From Rhizobium sp. BK313 (GTDB lineage Bacteria > Pseudomonadota > Alphaproteobacteria > Rhizobiales > Rhizobiaceae): a stretch of DNA of 64,000 bases. The notes under the pieces are model-generated. The model ran no database searches, was not told the origin of the DNA, and was given only the letters and a program-made list of their open reading frames with translations. Both the position numbers and the translations under genes were made by a program. The stretch is taken from assembly GCF_014193655.1 (NCBI RefSeq), contig NZ_JACHZQ010000001.1, positions 1 through 64,000 on the forward strand, given 5' to 3'. Positions 1 through 7,974 of this stretch are shown one piece after another; the first letter of the stretch is position 1, and each line of letters opens with the position of its first letter.

Positions 1-621
1 GCCCGCCAGAGCTGCGGTGCTGAGGGCGGCGATCTCGTCGGTGGAGAAGGTGGCGATGTCGGCAGTGGAGAGGGCGCCAACTTCGGTTGCCGTCAGGGCA
101 CCGATCTGCGAGCTCGTCAGAGCGGCGACCTGATCGGTGGAGAGGGCGGCGATCTGCGTCGACTTCAGCGCGGCGACCTGGGCGGTCTTCAAGACACCGA
201 TCTGATCGGTGGAGAGAGCCGTAACATCGGCGGTGGAGAGAACCGCAACCTGTTTCGTAGTTAAAGCGCCAAACTGCGTGGTCGTAAATGCGGCGATCTG
301 ATCGGTGGAGAGGGCCGCAACGTCGGTTGTCGAGAGCGCGGCGACCTGCTCCGTGGAGAGACCCCCTAACTGGGCCGTGGAAAGAACCGCCAGCTGGTCC
401 AAGTTCAAGCCGAGAATGGCGGTCGCCGAAACGGCGCTCATCTGCTCGGAGGTGAAGGTCGAGATATCCCCCGTCTCGAAAGCGGAGATCTGCGTTGAGC
501 TCAGCGCCTTGATCTGGGCGGTGCTCAGCGCCGCCACGTCATCCGTGGTCAGCTGTTTAATCGTTGTGGTGGCAAGAGCCTTAATCTGATTGATGCTCAG
601 AGAAGAAATAACTGAAGTCAT
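1..621 (-). CDS. Octapeptide-repeat protein, N-terminal part (runs off the window)
   Basis: The start is the ATG at 621, preceded by an AAGGGG ribosome binding site about 10 nt upstream. The frame stays open for 207 codons to the window edge, so the C-terminus is missing. After four residues (MTSV) the chain is 25 consecutive eight-residue units with no gap, of the form [V/I]-x-[A]-[L/F]-[S/T]-T-x-[Q/D], for example VAALSTDQ. Small and hydrophobic positions recur every eight residues, as in a solenoid. No signal peptide is visible at this end. Similar repeats occur in alphaproteobacterial surface or secreted proteins that are often loosely named heme-utilization or calcium-binding proteins, but no function can be assigned here. 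The coding strand is certain because the repeat register is unbroken. Confidence 0.85.
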   Translation of the reverse strand, partial: MTSVISSLSINQIKALATTTIKQLTTDDVAALSTAQIKALSSTQISAFETGDISTFTSEQMSAVSATAILGLNLDQLAVLSTAQLGGLSTEQVAALSTTDVAALSTDQIAAFTTTQFGALTTKQVAVLSTADVTALSTDQIGVLKTAQVAALKSTQIAALSTDQVAALTSSQIGALTATEVGALSTADIATFSTDEIAALSTAALAG

Positions 622-1482
622 GGACGCGCGCCCCTTGAGTTAGCTGACTGCCAATATCATTCCCCTGCCGTCGGCCGCGCGAGAAGACCAGCAAAGCCTT
701 TTTACGGCGCACTTAGGCGCACGCTTGCTGGCAGCGTTACCCGCTTAATCGGACACCAATATCGGTGTCGACAATTCGGGCGTCCTGTCGGAAGAAAATG
801 AAATTACACGGAACATGGCTCGGACGAGCCGGCGCGTTGGAAGGGCATCATGCTTCCAGAGCCATGCAACGGCCCTGATCCCTACGCCAGTGGATGCGAA
901 CGTCTCGCCTTGCAACCCCGTTTCGCCCAGATCTGTCATCAACACATCGGCGAATCGCGTTCTTCAGCAGAACTCTCGCGACCAAGAAAACTTTTATTCT
1001 TTTGCTTTTAATTTTGAATTAACGGCTCGCCGCCCTCCGCTTTTTCCCTGCAACAGCTGCAGTCCAATACTTGCTCGCATTATTTTGCAAAAGCTGACAG
1101 GCGTGCGGGTTTCCGACGTGCGGGGCGCGTTACTGTGCATCTCACTCTTTTAATGCCGCGATGCCCTCTGATCGCTCGCGATCGAGAAGCCCGCAGTCAT
1201 GGTGTCGAGAGATGATAGTAAAAGGTCTTGCCCGCAGGGAGGTGTTCGGAACGAGGCTATATGCTGGGCGCAGAAAGCTGCATTGAAGCTGTCCCCTTTT
1301 ACAAGGGTCGAAACATCGTCCTGACTGAGAAGCATCGATCAGCCAACGGGTTTCCTATTCGGTGGCCGAGATCGCGCTCTATCGACCAGCGAAGTGAGCA
1401 GCAGGCGCGAACGCACACCTCGGCGATGAACGTGATGCCAGGGTCGATTCACCGAACGGATCGGCGTCGACCTTGGCCTGGC
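622..1482. other. Intergenic region without supported gene
   Basis: These 860 bases separate the repeat protein from the 3' end of the methyltransferase gene; both are on the minus strand. Short open frames exist on both strands (for example near 745-945 and 1150-1335 minus, and 815-1153 plus) but their translations have no recognisable motif and lack convincing ribosome binding sites. An AT-rich patch lies near 985-1025. The region should hold the promoter of the repeat protein, but I cannot point to a clear -35/-10 pair. Confidence 0.5.
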
Positions 1483-2214
1483 CTAAGCGGAGGGACGGCG
1501 ATTATGGATGCCTGTAACGCGGACCACAACCTGCTGGTGATTGGGGTAAACGGCGATATACTCATACTGGAGACCGGCACTTTCTACGAACTCCTTGAAC
1601 GCTTTGAATTCGTGCATCTCCCAGCCGGGATAGTTGAAATACTCGTCAAACACGATGATCGTCCCCGGCACGAACCGTTCGCGGAGCTGCGTCAAAACTG
1701 TTTGCGTCGAACTGTAGAGGTCGCAATCGATGTGTACGAGACACACCGGGCCAGGATGAGCGTCCAGGAACTGCGGCAAGGTCCTGTCGAACCATCCGAC
1801 AACCAGTTCTACGTTGGACGCGACTTGGGGAAGATCCTTGCGGCCAAAGGCACCTTTGTCATACCCCTCGCGCCAGTTTTCCGGAAGCCCCTCGAAGCTG
1901 TCAAACCCGTAGACAGGACCCGATCTGCCCTGCGCGATGCGATTGATCGATCGGCCCGAGAAGACGCCGAATTCCAGCGCGAGCCCCTCAACGCTGGCGC
2001 AAGAAACGGCGTAGTCAATCAGTTCCACCGCGGTGTTGAGACGTTTTGCCCCGATCATGCGGGAATAAAGGTACTGTGAGGATGATACCGCGGCGGAAAG
2101 ACGCGCGATTGTATCAAGGTTGAATGCGTCTCCTCGAGGATTCCCCAATATCTGCTCGACGATAACGGCCAGAAACTGCACAAATTGCGGGCTGTCTAGT
2201 GGTGGGACATTCAT
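1483..2214 (-). CDS. TylF/MycF-family SAM-dependent O-methyltransferase
   Basis: A 243-residue class I methyltransferase of the macrocin O-methyltransferase type. The SAM-binding loop is EFGVFSG (residues 81-87), followed by the acidic strand VYGFDSFEGLPE (101-112). The HIDCDLYSS motif (161-169) matches the metal-binding acidic patch of TylF/MycF enzymes. The frame could be extended to 2343, but the ATG at 2214 follows GGAAGG at suitable spacing and begins the conserved part. Family members methylate sugar hydroxyls in macrolides, and in rhizobia many sit in polysaccharide or methoxy-sugar loci; nothing nearby indicates the acceptor. The neighbouring DUF982 genes upstream lie on the same strand. 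Confidence 0.8.
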   Translation of the reverse strand: MNVPPLDSPQFVQFLAVIVEQILGNPRGDAFNLDTIARLSAAVSSSQYLYSRMIGAKRLNTAVELIDYAVSCASVEGLALEFGVFSGRSINRIAQGRSGPVYGFDSFEGLPENWREGYDKGAFGRKDLPQVASNVELVVGWFDRTLPQFLDAHPGPVCLVHIDCDLYSSTQTVLTQLRERFVPGTIIVFDEYFNYPGWEMHEFKAFKEFVESAGLQYEYIAVYPNHQQVVVRVTGIHNRRPSA

Positions 2215-2335
2215 GTGTTGATGGCCTTCCGTGGCGCTGGCTAAAGCTTTTCTCCTCGATACACGTAGGGAGAGAAGCTTACCCGGAGCGTACGTCGATG
2301 AGGACCAGCAGCGACGATAAAGCGGCCTTCTGGCA

Positions 2336-2578
2336 TCATGCACTTATCAGGGCATTTGCCTCGCGACAGGCGGCGACGAAGGCCACGCGGGTTTCATTTG
2401 CAGTCGTATAGCCTTCAAAGCAATCAATGCAGGCGCGCAAGGCCGCCTCATAGGCGTTTCCGCGGCGTATCGGCCAATCCACGGTCAAGCAATCTGTCGC
2501 CTCGGCTGCCGTCCGGATGATGCGGATATTTCTCGGCAGGCGCACGACGACAGGCTTTCTCCAGGCGGTTTGAAACAT
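2336..2578 (-). CDS. DUF982 domain small protein (copy 1)
   Basis: An 80-residue protein with an AGGAG site 5 nt before ATG. It has the DUF982 layout: an N-terminal beta segment (PVVVRLPRNIRIIRTAAEA), a conserved Trp in VDWPIRRG, then AYEAALRAC and a C-terminal helix with AFVAACREA. DUF982 proteins are abundant in Rhizobiales and their role is unknown. It resembles the gene at 2693-2953, which lies just upstream on the same strand, so the two are probably a local duplication. Confidence 0.8.
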   Translation of the reverse strand: MFQTAWRKPVVVRLPRNIRIIRTAAEATDCLTVDWPIRRGNAYEAALRACIDCFEGYTTANETRVAFVAACREANALISA

Positions 2579-2692
2579 CGCGCTCCTCGTTTTGGCATTT
2601 CAAAACGGTATTGCGGCAGTTTCGTTCCAAGCATTGTTCCGGGTAGTGGCATGAAGTCGCAGCGCGGAGAGGGTTCGGTGGTGCAGCCGATC

Positions 2693-2953
2693 TTATTCTA
2701 CCATCGTGGTTTCGATCGGTACGCCGGCTTCTTTGGCTGCGGCGACAAAGCTGTTGCGCGCGTCCAGCGGCTGCCTGATCCCGATTTCGACATCCGCACA
2801 TATCTGCAAGGCCATCATGAACGCCTTGCCCTCAGCAACCGGCCATGCATTCAGCAGCATGTCCAACGCCTCTTTCGTGGTGCCAACGGTATAGATTTTT
2901 CCCGTTCGGTTGCAAATGACCATCACCGGGAAATTCCAATGTCTATTACTCAT
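2693..2953 (-). CDS. DUF982 domain small protein (copy 2)
   Basis: An 86-residue protein of the same family as its neighbour. Matching elements are PVMVICNRTGKIYTVGTTKEA, NAWPVAEGKAF (conserved Trp), MALQICADVEIG and a closing helix SFVAAAKEAG. GGAGC lies 8 nt before the ATG. The function of DUF982 is unknown. The two copies have clearly diverged in sequence while keeping the Trp and the Ala/Cys-rich helix, so the duplication is not recent. Confidence 0.8.
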   Translation of the reverse strand: MSNRHWNFPVMVICNRTGKIYTVGTTKEALDMLLNAWPVAEGKAFMMALQICADVEIGIRQPLDARNSFVAAAKEAGVPIETTMVE

Positions 2954-3096
2954 CGTTGCAAGCTCCGACCCTACGCCATGCAGGTTAACGCTAGGGGAGG
3001 CAAAGGCACAAGCAAATTTCGAGACGCCGTCGGATGCGCGTTTGGGAAGCGGGGGTTGTTGTTGAAATGGCTTGGAGAGTAGCGTGAATGCCGGGC

Positions 3097-3765
3097 TTAG
3101 AGCACGGGTTCGGTTCGAACTCCGTAACCACGCAAAAACATGTCGACCGCCTGCTCCGCCGCATCCCGAATCTCCTCCTCCTTCGGCGTTCCACCCAACA
3201 ATGTGGTCATCTGCAGGTCGGCGTTGATCAGCGCGGTGAATTGGCGGGCGGCGAGGTCGCAGTCAGGGATGTGGAGGAGGCCCTGATGGTGGAGGCGGGC
3301 GAAGATGGCGCCTAGCGCCATACCGATCTTGCAGGGGCCATGTTCGCGCCAGGCTTCGAACAGGTGCGGATAGCGGGGACCTTCCGACTGGACGAGCTTG
3401 CGCAGGAATTTTCCGTCCTGGTTGTAGAGGCAGTTGCGGTTGAGATCGACGGCGAAGGCGATCAGGTCCTCTCGAAGGTTTTCTGGCTTGTCGGGGAAGG
3501 CGGCCAGAGCGGCGAACAGGGCGGTATTGGCGCGCGCCGTCACGTCGGCGACAACAGCAATGAACAATGTCTCTTTTTCGCGGTAGTGATTGTAGATGGT
3601 CTGGCGGGAGACGCAGGCTTCCTCTGCGATTTCGTCAATGCTTGCGCCGGAAAATCCCTCACGGCAAAAGACCTCCGCCGCAGCGTCGAGGATGGGAACA
3701 CGCTTCAGGCATTGGGCGGGTCTTATTGTCTTTGCCTGCGAGGCGGCGGCGTTTCGGCTTTTCAT
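3097..3765 (-). CDS. TetR/AcrR-family transcriptional regulator
   Basis: The N-terminal helix-turn-helix is typical: ILDAAAEVFCREGFSGASIDEIAEEACVSRQTIYNHYREKETLF can be read in pieces from about residue 22. The remainder is an AefR-like all-helical ligand domain with EGPRYPHLFEAW. The frame continues upstream to 4005, but the extra residues are not family-like. I chose the ATG at 3765 because an inverted repeat that should be the operator lies just upstream (3792-3829); an ATG at 3822 would put it inside the gene. It is divergent from the drug-efflux MFS gene at 4089, the usual repressor and pump arrangement, so it probably represses that gene and itself. Confidence 0.85.
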   Translation of the reverse strand: MKSRNAAASQAKTIRPAQCLKRVPILDAAAEVFCREGFSGASIDEIAEEACVSRQTIYNHYREKETLFIAVVADVTARANTALFAALAAFPDKPENLREDLIAFAVDLNRNCLYNQDGKFLRKLVQSEGPRYPHLFEAWREHGPCKIGMALGAIFARLHHQGLLHIPDCDLAARQFTALINADLQMTTLLGGTPKEEEIRDAAEQAVDMFLRGYGVRTEPVL

Positions 3766-3784
3766 GGAATGAAGATAATCCGCA

Positions 3785-3829
3785 TTGACGGTTTGGACAA
3801 TAGTGTCTATTTTTACATTCATGTCCAAA
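3785..3829. promoter_or_regulatory. Divergent promoter with probable TetR operator
   Basis: Perfect 8-bp arms TTTGGACA (3792-3799) and TGTCCAAA (3822-3829) flank a 22-bp spacer that itself contains GACA-ATAG-TGTC. On the plus strand TTGACG (3785-3790) and TATTTT (3808-3813) are 17 bp apart. On the minus strand TTGGAC (3828-3823) is 17 bp from CACTAT. A repressor bound to the arms would cover both promoters. From the plus promoter the pump mRNA would have a leader of roughly 270 nt. Confidence 0.5.
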
Positions 3830-4088
3830 ATGGTGGACGTGAATGTTAAGCGTATTTCGGGGCCCGCGCTTTCCTCCCAAGACCGTGTGGCGTTCCTATA
3901 ACGCAATCCAAGAATCCGTCGGCATTCCGTCGATTTTCGGGTGGTTTGTTCGTCGAAGAGAAGGCAGTTGAGCCCTTGTTGGGCCTCGATTGCCTGGTGC
4001 AGCACATTGTTTTCAACGTCTCCCGTGGGAGATGCCGCGTGAGGGCAATTCGGCTTTCGCGCTCAAGATTTTCTGAAAGATCATCATC

Positions 4089-5291
4089 ATGACGACGTCT
4101 TTCCTTCGCAATGCGATCATCCTTGGCCTGCTTTCGGCCATCGGTCCCTTCGCGATCGACATGTATCTCCCCGCTTTGCCGTCGATTGGCAAGGATCTCG
4201 CGGCTGAGAACAGTGTCGTTCAACTTAGCTTATTGTTCTTCTTCATTCCCTTCGCCGTCTTTCAGCTGCTCTATGGGCCGCTTTCGGACATGTGGGGCCG
4301 CAAGGCGCCGCTATATCTCGGCATCGGCCTGTTTGCGGTGGCCAGCATCGGCGCCGCCACGGCAAGCAATATCGAGACGCTGATCGCTTTTCGCTTTCTG
4401 CAGGGCATCGGCGGAGCGGCCGGCATGGTGGTGCCGCGCGCGATCGTGCGCGACATGCATACCGGTATACAGGCGGCACGGCTGATGTCGTTGCTGATGC
4501 TCGTCTTCAGCATTTCGCCGATTCTCGCGCCGCTGACGGGGAGCGCTGTCATCGTGTTCTATGGCTGGCGGGGTGTTTTCTGGGCGGTGACGATTGCGGC
4601 GGTCATCGGGCTGATCCTCTTGTCGACACAGCTCGAGGAAACTCGGACGAAGGCGGACCGCTCGGAAAGCGGCCTGCGCAGCGCGATGGCGGCTTATCGC
4701 CTGCTGCTCGGCGATCGCAATTTCCTGACGCTGACCTTCATCGGCGGTCTCGGCATCTCGGGCTTTCTGGTCTATCTCGCCAATTCGCCTTTCGTGCTGA
4801 TCGATCACTACGGTCTTACGCCGATGCAATACAGCTTCGCCTTCTCGATCAATGCCGTCTCCTTCTTCGCGGTGTCGCAGCTGACCGGCTGGCTCGGTGA
4901 GCGTTTCGGCCTGGTGCGGGTGATGCGCGTCGCCGTTACCGCCTTCGCCACCACCATGGCGGCGCTGGTGGTGGTCATGAGCCTTGGTTTCAGCCAGTTG
5001 CCGGTGATGGTCGTGTTCCTGTTCGTCGGTTATGGTTTTCTCGGCCTGGTCATCCCGACGACGGCCGTACTGGCCTTGGAAGATCATGGAGAGATCGCCG
5101 GTACGGCCTCGGCCCTGATGGGCACGCTGCAGTTCGTCACTGCCGCCATAGCCATGGTCGTTGCCGGCCTGTTCTTCGATGGTACTGCCCTGCCTATGGC
5201 CGCCGGCATTGCGCTCTGCGCTGTCGCCGCGTTCCTGCTGACACAGGCGACCATTGCCCGCCGGCCGGTCGCGGAAGTGGCCGCGGAATAG
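4089..5291 (+). CDS. Bcr/CflA-family MFS drug efflux transporter
   Basis: A 400-residue, 12-helix major facilitator of the DHA1 Bcr/CflA group. The family signature FAIDMYLPALPSI occurs near residue 21-33, the motif A-like loop GPLSDMWGRKAP between helices 2 and 3, and a proline-rich helix 5 (SPILAPLTGS). These inner-membrane proton antiporters export drugs such as bicyclomycin, chloramphenicol or sulfonamides, and some export cysteine. GAAAGA precedes the ATG. A terminator follows at 5317. Control by the divergent TetR gene is likely. Confidence 0.88.
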   Translation: MTTSFLRNAIILGLLSAIGPFAIDMYLPALPSIGKDLAAENSVVQLSLLFFFIPFAVFQLLYGPLSDMWGRKAPLYLGIGLFAVASIGAATASNIETLIAFRFLQGIGGAAGMVVPRAIVRDMHTGIQAARLMSLLMLVFSISPILAPLTGSAVIVFYGWRGVFWAVTIAAVIGLILLSTQLEETRTKADRSESGLRSAMAAYRLLLGDRNFLTLTFIGGLGISGFLVYLANSPFVLIDHYGLTPMQYSFAFSINAVSFFAVSQLTGWLGERFGLVRVMRVAVTAFATTMAALVVVMSLGFSQLPVMVVFLFVGYGFLGLVIPTTAVLALEDHGEIAGTASALMGTLQFVTAAIAMVVAGLFFDGTALPMAAGIALCAVAAFLLTQATIARRPVAEVAAE

Positions 5292-5316
5292 GGCTGTTTT
5301 TCATGCAGGAATGGGG

Positions 5317-5343
5317 AAGGCCGGAGCATTGCTCCGGCCTTTT
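5317..5343 (+). terminator. Rho-independent terminator of the MFS gene
   Basis: An 11-bp perfect stem AAGGCCGGAGC (5317-5327) pairs with GCTCCGGCCTT (5331-5341) around a 3-nt loop, followed by TTTTC. Confidence 0.85.
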
Positions 5344-5425
5344 CGATTCAGGTGTCTGCAAGTGTCTCTTGCGGAGAGGGGCAAGATCATCAAAGACTTG
5401 GGATGCGACGGAAGGAGATAGGCGG

Positions 5426-6121
5426 ATGGGTAGTTTCGCGGGGATTTTGGAGCGGGCGGAAAAGCGCAAGGGTGGGGCGGAGGCGCTGAAGGCGCTCATG
5501 CCAAAAGCGCCGGATCACCGTGCCTTGCGCGCCATGCCGGACGATCGGCTACTGTCGGAAATGACGCGCTATGTCTTCTATGCCGGTTTCGTGCGCAATG
5601 TCATCGATTCCAAATGGCCGGGTTTCGAAGCAGCTTTCTCCGGTTTCGACCCGGCATTCCTCAACCTCGCGCCCGATGATTATTGGCATGATCTGACCTC
5701 CGATGCGCGTGTCGTGCGCAACGGCGCCAAGATCATGTCGGTGCGAGCCAATGCACAGTTCGTTCGCCAGCTTGCCGATGAGCGTGGCAGTGCCGGCCGC
5801 TTCTTCGCCGATTGGCCGGTGGAGGATCATATCGGTCTGCTGGCTGTCCTCGATAAACGCGGCAACCGGCTCGGCGGCATGAGCGGCCAATATATCCTGC
5901 GTGCCATCGGCCGCGACAGTTTCGTTATGAGCCACGACGTGCTCGTCTGCCTGCGCCTCTCCGGTCTGCCGATCTCGGAGGCGAAGCCGACCAAGAAGGA
6001 TCTCAAGCTGATCCAGGACCAATTCAATGCCTGGGGCACTGAGACGGGCTTGCCACAAACCTATCTCTCGCGCATCTGCGCCTTCTCTGTGGGCATGCCG
6101 GGGGAAGAGGAAGAGCTCTGA
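5426..6121 (+). CDS. DNA-3-methyladenine glycosylase I-like protein (COG2818)
   Basis: A 231-residue protein of the Tag superfamily (helix-hairpin-helix base excision repair). The segment YVFYAGFVRNVIDSKWPGFE followed by AAFSGFDPAFLN corresponds to the core Tag motif in which the enzyme removes N3-methyladenine from alkylated DNA. The start at 5426 is fixed by AAGGAG 8 nt upstream; the frame upstream to 5303 overlaps the preceding terminator and is not coding. The Cys/His zinc site of classical Tag is not obvious, so it belongs to the divergent branch common in rhizobia and its substrate is not certain. Confidence 0.75.
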   Translation: MGSFAGILERAEKRKGGAEALKALMPKAPDHRALRAMPDDRLLSEMTRYVFYAGFVRNVIDSKWPGFEAAFSGFDPAFLNLAPDDYWHDLTSDARVVRNGAKIMSVRANAQFVRQLADERGSAGRFFADWPVEDHIGLLAVLDKRGNRLGGMSGQYILRAIGRDSFVMSHDVLVCLRLSGLPISEAKPTKKDLKLIQDQFNAWGTETGLPQTYLSRICAFSVGMPGEEEEL

Positions 6122-6178
6122 TTGATTTGACTGGTCGAATGATATTGGATCGTCCTCGGGAATAGAGAGGAGACTATC

Positions 6179-7210
6179 ATGTCGACCGACAACAGGCCTT
6201 TGGCCATCAGCGCGCCGGAGCCGCGCTCGCTTGAGCTTATCTTCAGCAAGGATGCGCTGTCGCTCCTCCATTCGAAATACCGGATCGTCGAGGCGGACCC
6301 GGAGAATATTGCTGGGCTTGGCGACGACGTGCTCGGCGAGGCGCGCTATATCATCGGCCAGCCGCCGCTGTCGAAGGAGACGCTCGACCGTATGCCGCGC
6401 CTGCGCTGCATCCTGAATGTCGAAAGCAATCTCATCAATAACATGCCCTATGACGTGCTGTTCGAGCGCGGCATTCATGTCGTCACCACCGGACAAGTGT
6501 TCGCCGAGCCGGTGGCGGAGATCGGGCTCGGGTTTGCGTTGAGCCTGGCACGCGGCATCGTCGATGCCGATCTCGATTTTCGGGAGGGCAGGGAGCTTTG
6601 GGGCGGTGACGGCAATGCCAAGGCGCGGCTGATCGCGGGGAGCGATATCGGTATCGTCGGTTTCGGTGATCTCGGCAAGGCACTGAACCGTGTGTTGTCG
6701 GGCTTTCGCGCGACGATCAGGGTGTTCGATCCCTGGATGCCGCCTTCGATCCTTAGGGAACACGGTGTCCAACCGGCTGGTCTCGACGAGGTGCTGTCGG
6801 GCAGCGATTTCATTTTTGTCGTCGCCTCCGTCACCAGCGAAAACAGGGGTTTTCTCGGCGCCGAGGCTTTTGCGCGCATGCGCAAGGGGGCGGCCTTCAT
6901 CCTGCTTAGCCGCGCCGATGTCGTGGATTTCGAAGCGCTGATGGCCGCGGTTGCCTCCGGCCATATCGTCGCGGCGAGCGATGTCTATCCGGAGGAACCA
7001 CTTGGCAAGGATCATCCGGTGCGCGGCCTCAAGGGTTTCATCCGCTCGGCTCACCGTGCCGGTGCCCTCGACAGTGCCTTCAAGAAAATGGGCGACATGG
7101 TGCTGGAAGATATGGACCTGATGGACCGTGGGCTGCCGCCGATGCGCTGCAAGCGGGCGGAGCGCGAAACGGTGTCGCGGATGCGTTCAAAGCCGGTCAC
7201 GCGCAATTGA
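6179..7210 (+). CDS. D-isomer-specific 2-hydroxyacid dehydrogenase family protein
   Basis: A 343-residue NAD(P)-dependent oxidoreductase. The Rossmann fold is clear: GIVGFGDLGKAL with the acidic turn VFDPW. The catalytic triad of the family can be placed: Arg in LLSRADVVDF, Glu in YPEEPLGKDHP and His in SAHRAGAL. The segment that normally reads NxxRG is changed to LSRADV, so this is a side branch of the family. Possible substrates are 2-keto acids or phosphonates; there is no pathway context. GAGGAGA precedes the ATG. It is 58 bp downstream of the glycosylase gene, and a terminator follows at 7281. Confidence 0.8.
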   Translation: MSTDNRPLAISAPEPRSLELIFSKDALSLLHSKYRIVEADPENIAGLGDDVLGEARYIIGQPPLSKETLDRMPRLRCILNVESNLINNMPYDVLFERGIHVVTTGQVFAEPVAEIGLGFALSLARGIVDADLDFREGRELWGGDGNAKARLIAGSDIGIVGFGDLGKALNRVLSGFRATIRVFDPWMPPSILREHGVQPAGLDEVLSGSDFIFVVASVTSENRGFLGAEAFARMRKGAAFILLSRADVVDFEALMAAVASGHIVAASDVYPEEPLGKDHPVRGLKGFIRSAHRAGALDSAFKKMGDMVLEDMDLMDRGLPPMRCKRAERETVSRMRSKPVTRN

Positions 7211-7280
7211 CGGCGGTCTGGTCGATTCCGCTCTGTTGTCTCGACGGGACGGAGTCGGTTGATACAGTTTCTTCCAGGGC

Positions 7281-7314
7281 GCGGCCTCAGTGCAAACGCC
7301 GAGGCCGCTTTTTT
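7281..7314 (+). terminator. Rho-independent terminator
   Basis: Stem GCGGCCTC (7281-7288) and GAGGCCGC (7301-7308), 12-nt loop, then six T (7309-7314). It closes the 2-hydroxyacid dehydrogenase transcript just before the VOC gene. Confidence 0.8.
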
Positions 7315-7333
7315 GATTTGAAAGGATAATTCC

Positions 7334-7816
7334 ATGCGAGAGCACCTTCTTGACGAAGATGCCATCATGCAGATCTGCTTTGTCACCGATGACGTACAGA
7401 AATCCGCGAGGTGGTTTTCCGATCTCGTCGGAAAGCCGGTACCGCCGGAAGGCAAAGCCGCCGACCCCGACGAGGCACAGGCAATTTATAACGGCAAGCC
7501 GGCCAGCGTGGGCTGCCGCATGATCATCTTCAAATTCGGCAATATCGATGTCGAATTCATCCAGCCCGGCCCGGAGAAAAGCGCCTGGCGCGATCTTCTG
7601 GAACAGAAAGGACCCGGCTGCCACCACATTGCCTTCAAGACCCGCAACCTTACCGAGCGCAATCGTTATCTGGAGGACAAGGGTCACGGGTTGCTGCAAC
7701 GCGGCGAGTTCACAGGTGGCCGCTATGCCTACTACGACACCGTCCCGCAGCTGGGAGTCATGCTGGAGCTTTTGGAGTTCGACAATGACAAGGAGCCACA
7801 AACGACGGTCGTCTGA
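7334..7816 (+). CDS. VOC (glyoxalase/bleomycin resistance superfamily) protein
   Basis: A 160-residue protein with two beta-alpha-beta-beta-beta modules of the vicinal oxygen chelate fold. Likely metal ligands are Glu in VEFIQPG, His in CHHIAFKT and Glu in LELLEF; the first-strand position is Gln (MQICFVTDD) where many relatives have His, so the metal site may differ. Methylmalonyl-CoA epimerases and lactoylglutathione lyases are the nearest functional groups by layout, but no specific function is supported. AAAGGA precedes the ATG. Confidence 0.7.
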   Translation: MREHLLDEDAIMQICFVTDDVQKSARWFSDLVGKPVPPEGKAADPDEAQAIYNGKPASVGCRMIIFKFGNIDVEFIQPGPEKSAWRDLLEQKGPGCHHIAFKTRNLTERNRYLEDKGHGLLQRGEFTGGRYAYYDTVPQLGVMLELLEFDNDKEPQTTVV

Positions 7817-7871
7817 GGACGGTCAGGCGGTGGGTCACAGTCTGCTCAGGCGCATAGGTTTCTGACCAGTA

Positions 7872-7906
7872 TTCGTCCGTGGTGAAAACCGCGGACGAAA
7901 TGTTTT
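7872..7906 (+). terminator. Possible terminator or regulatory hairpin
   Basis: TTCGTCCG (7872-7879) pairs with CGGACGAA (7892-7899), with extra GG/CC pairing inside and a TGAAAA-type loop, followed by ATGTTTT. The T-run is short. It may end the VOC transcript or act in the leader of the monooxygenase gene. Confidence 0.4.
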
Positions 7907-7974
7907 ATCGATTGTAAAATATATAGAAATCATGGAGGTAATAGCCGTGTACTCTAGGGATTGAGGACTGTGCG

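Noticed and set aside
1228..2079. Long plus-strand frame of 283 codons
   Set aside because: It is antisense to the TylF-like methyltransferase, which has clear motifs and a ribosome binding site. The plus-strand translation has no recognisable domain.
5549..7054. 501-codon minus-strand frame
   Set aside because: It runs antisense across two well-supported genes (glycosylase and 2-hydroxyacid dehydrogenase). It is His/Asp/Arg-rich, typical of the antisense of GC-rich coding DNA.
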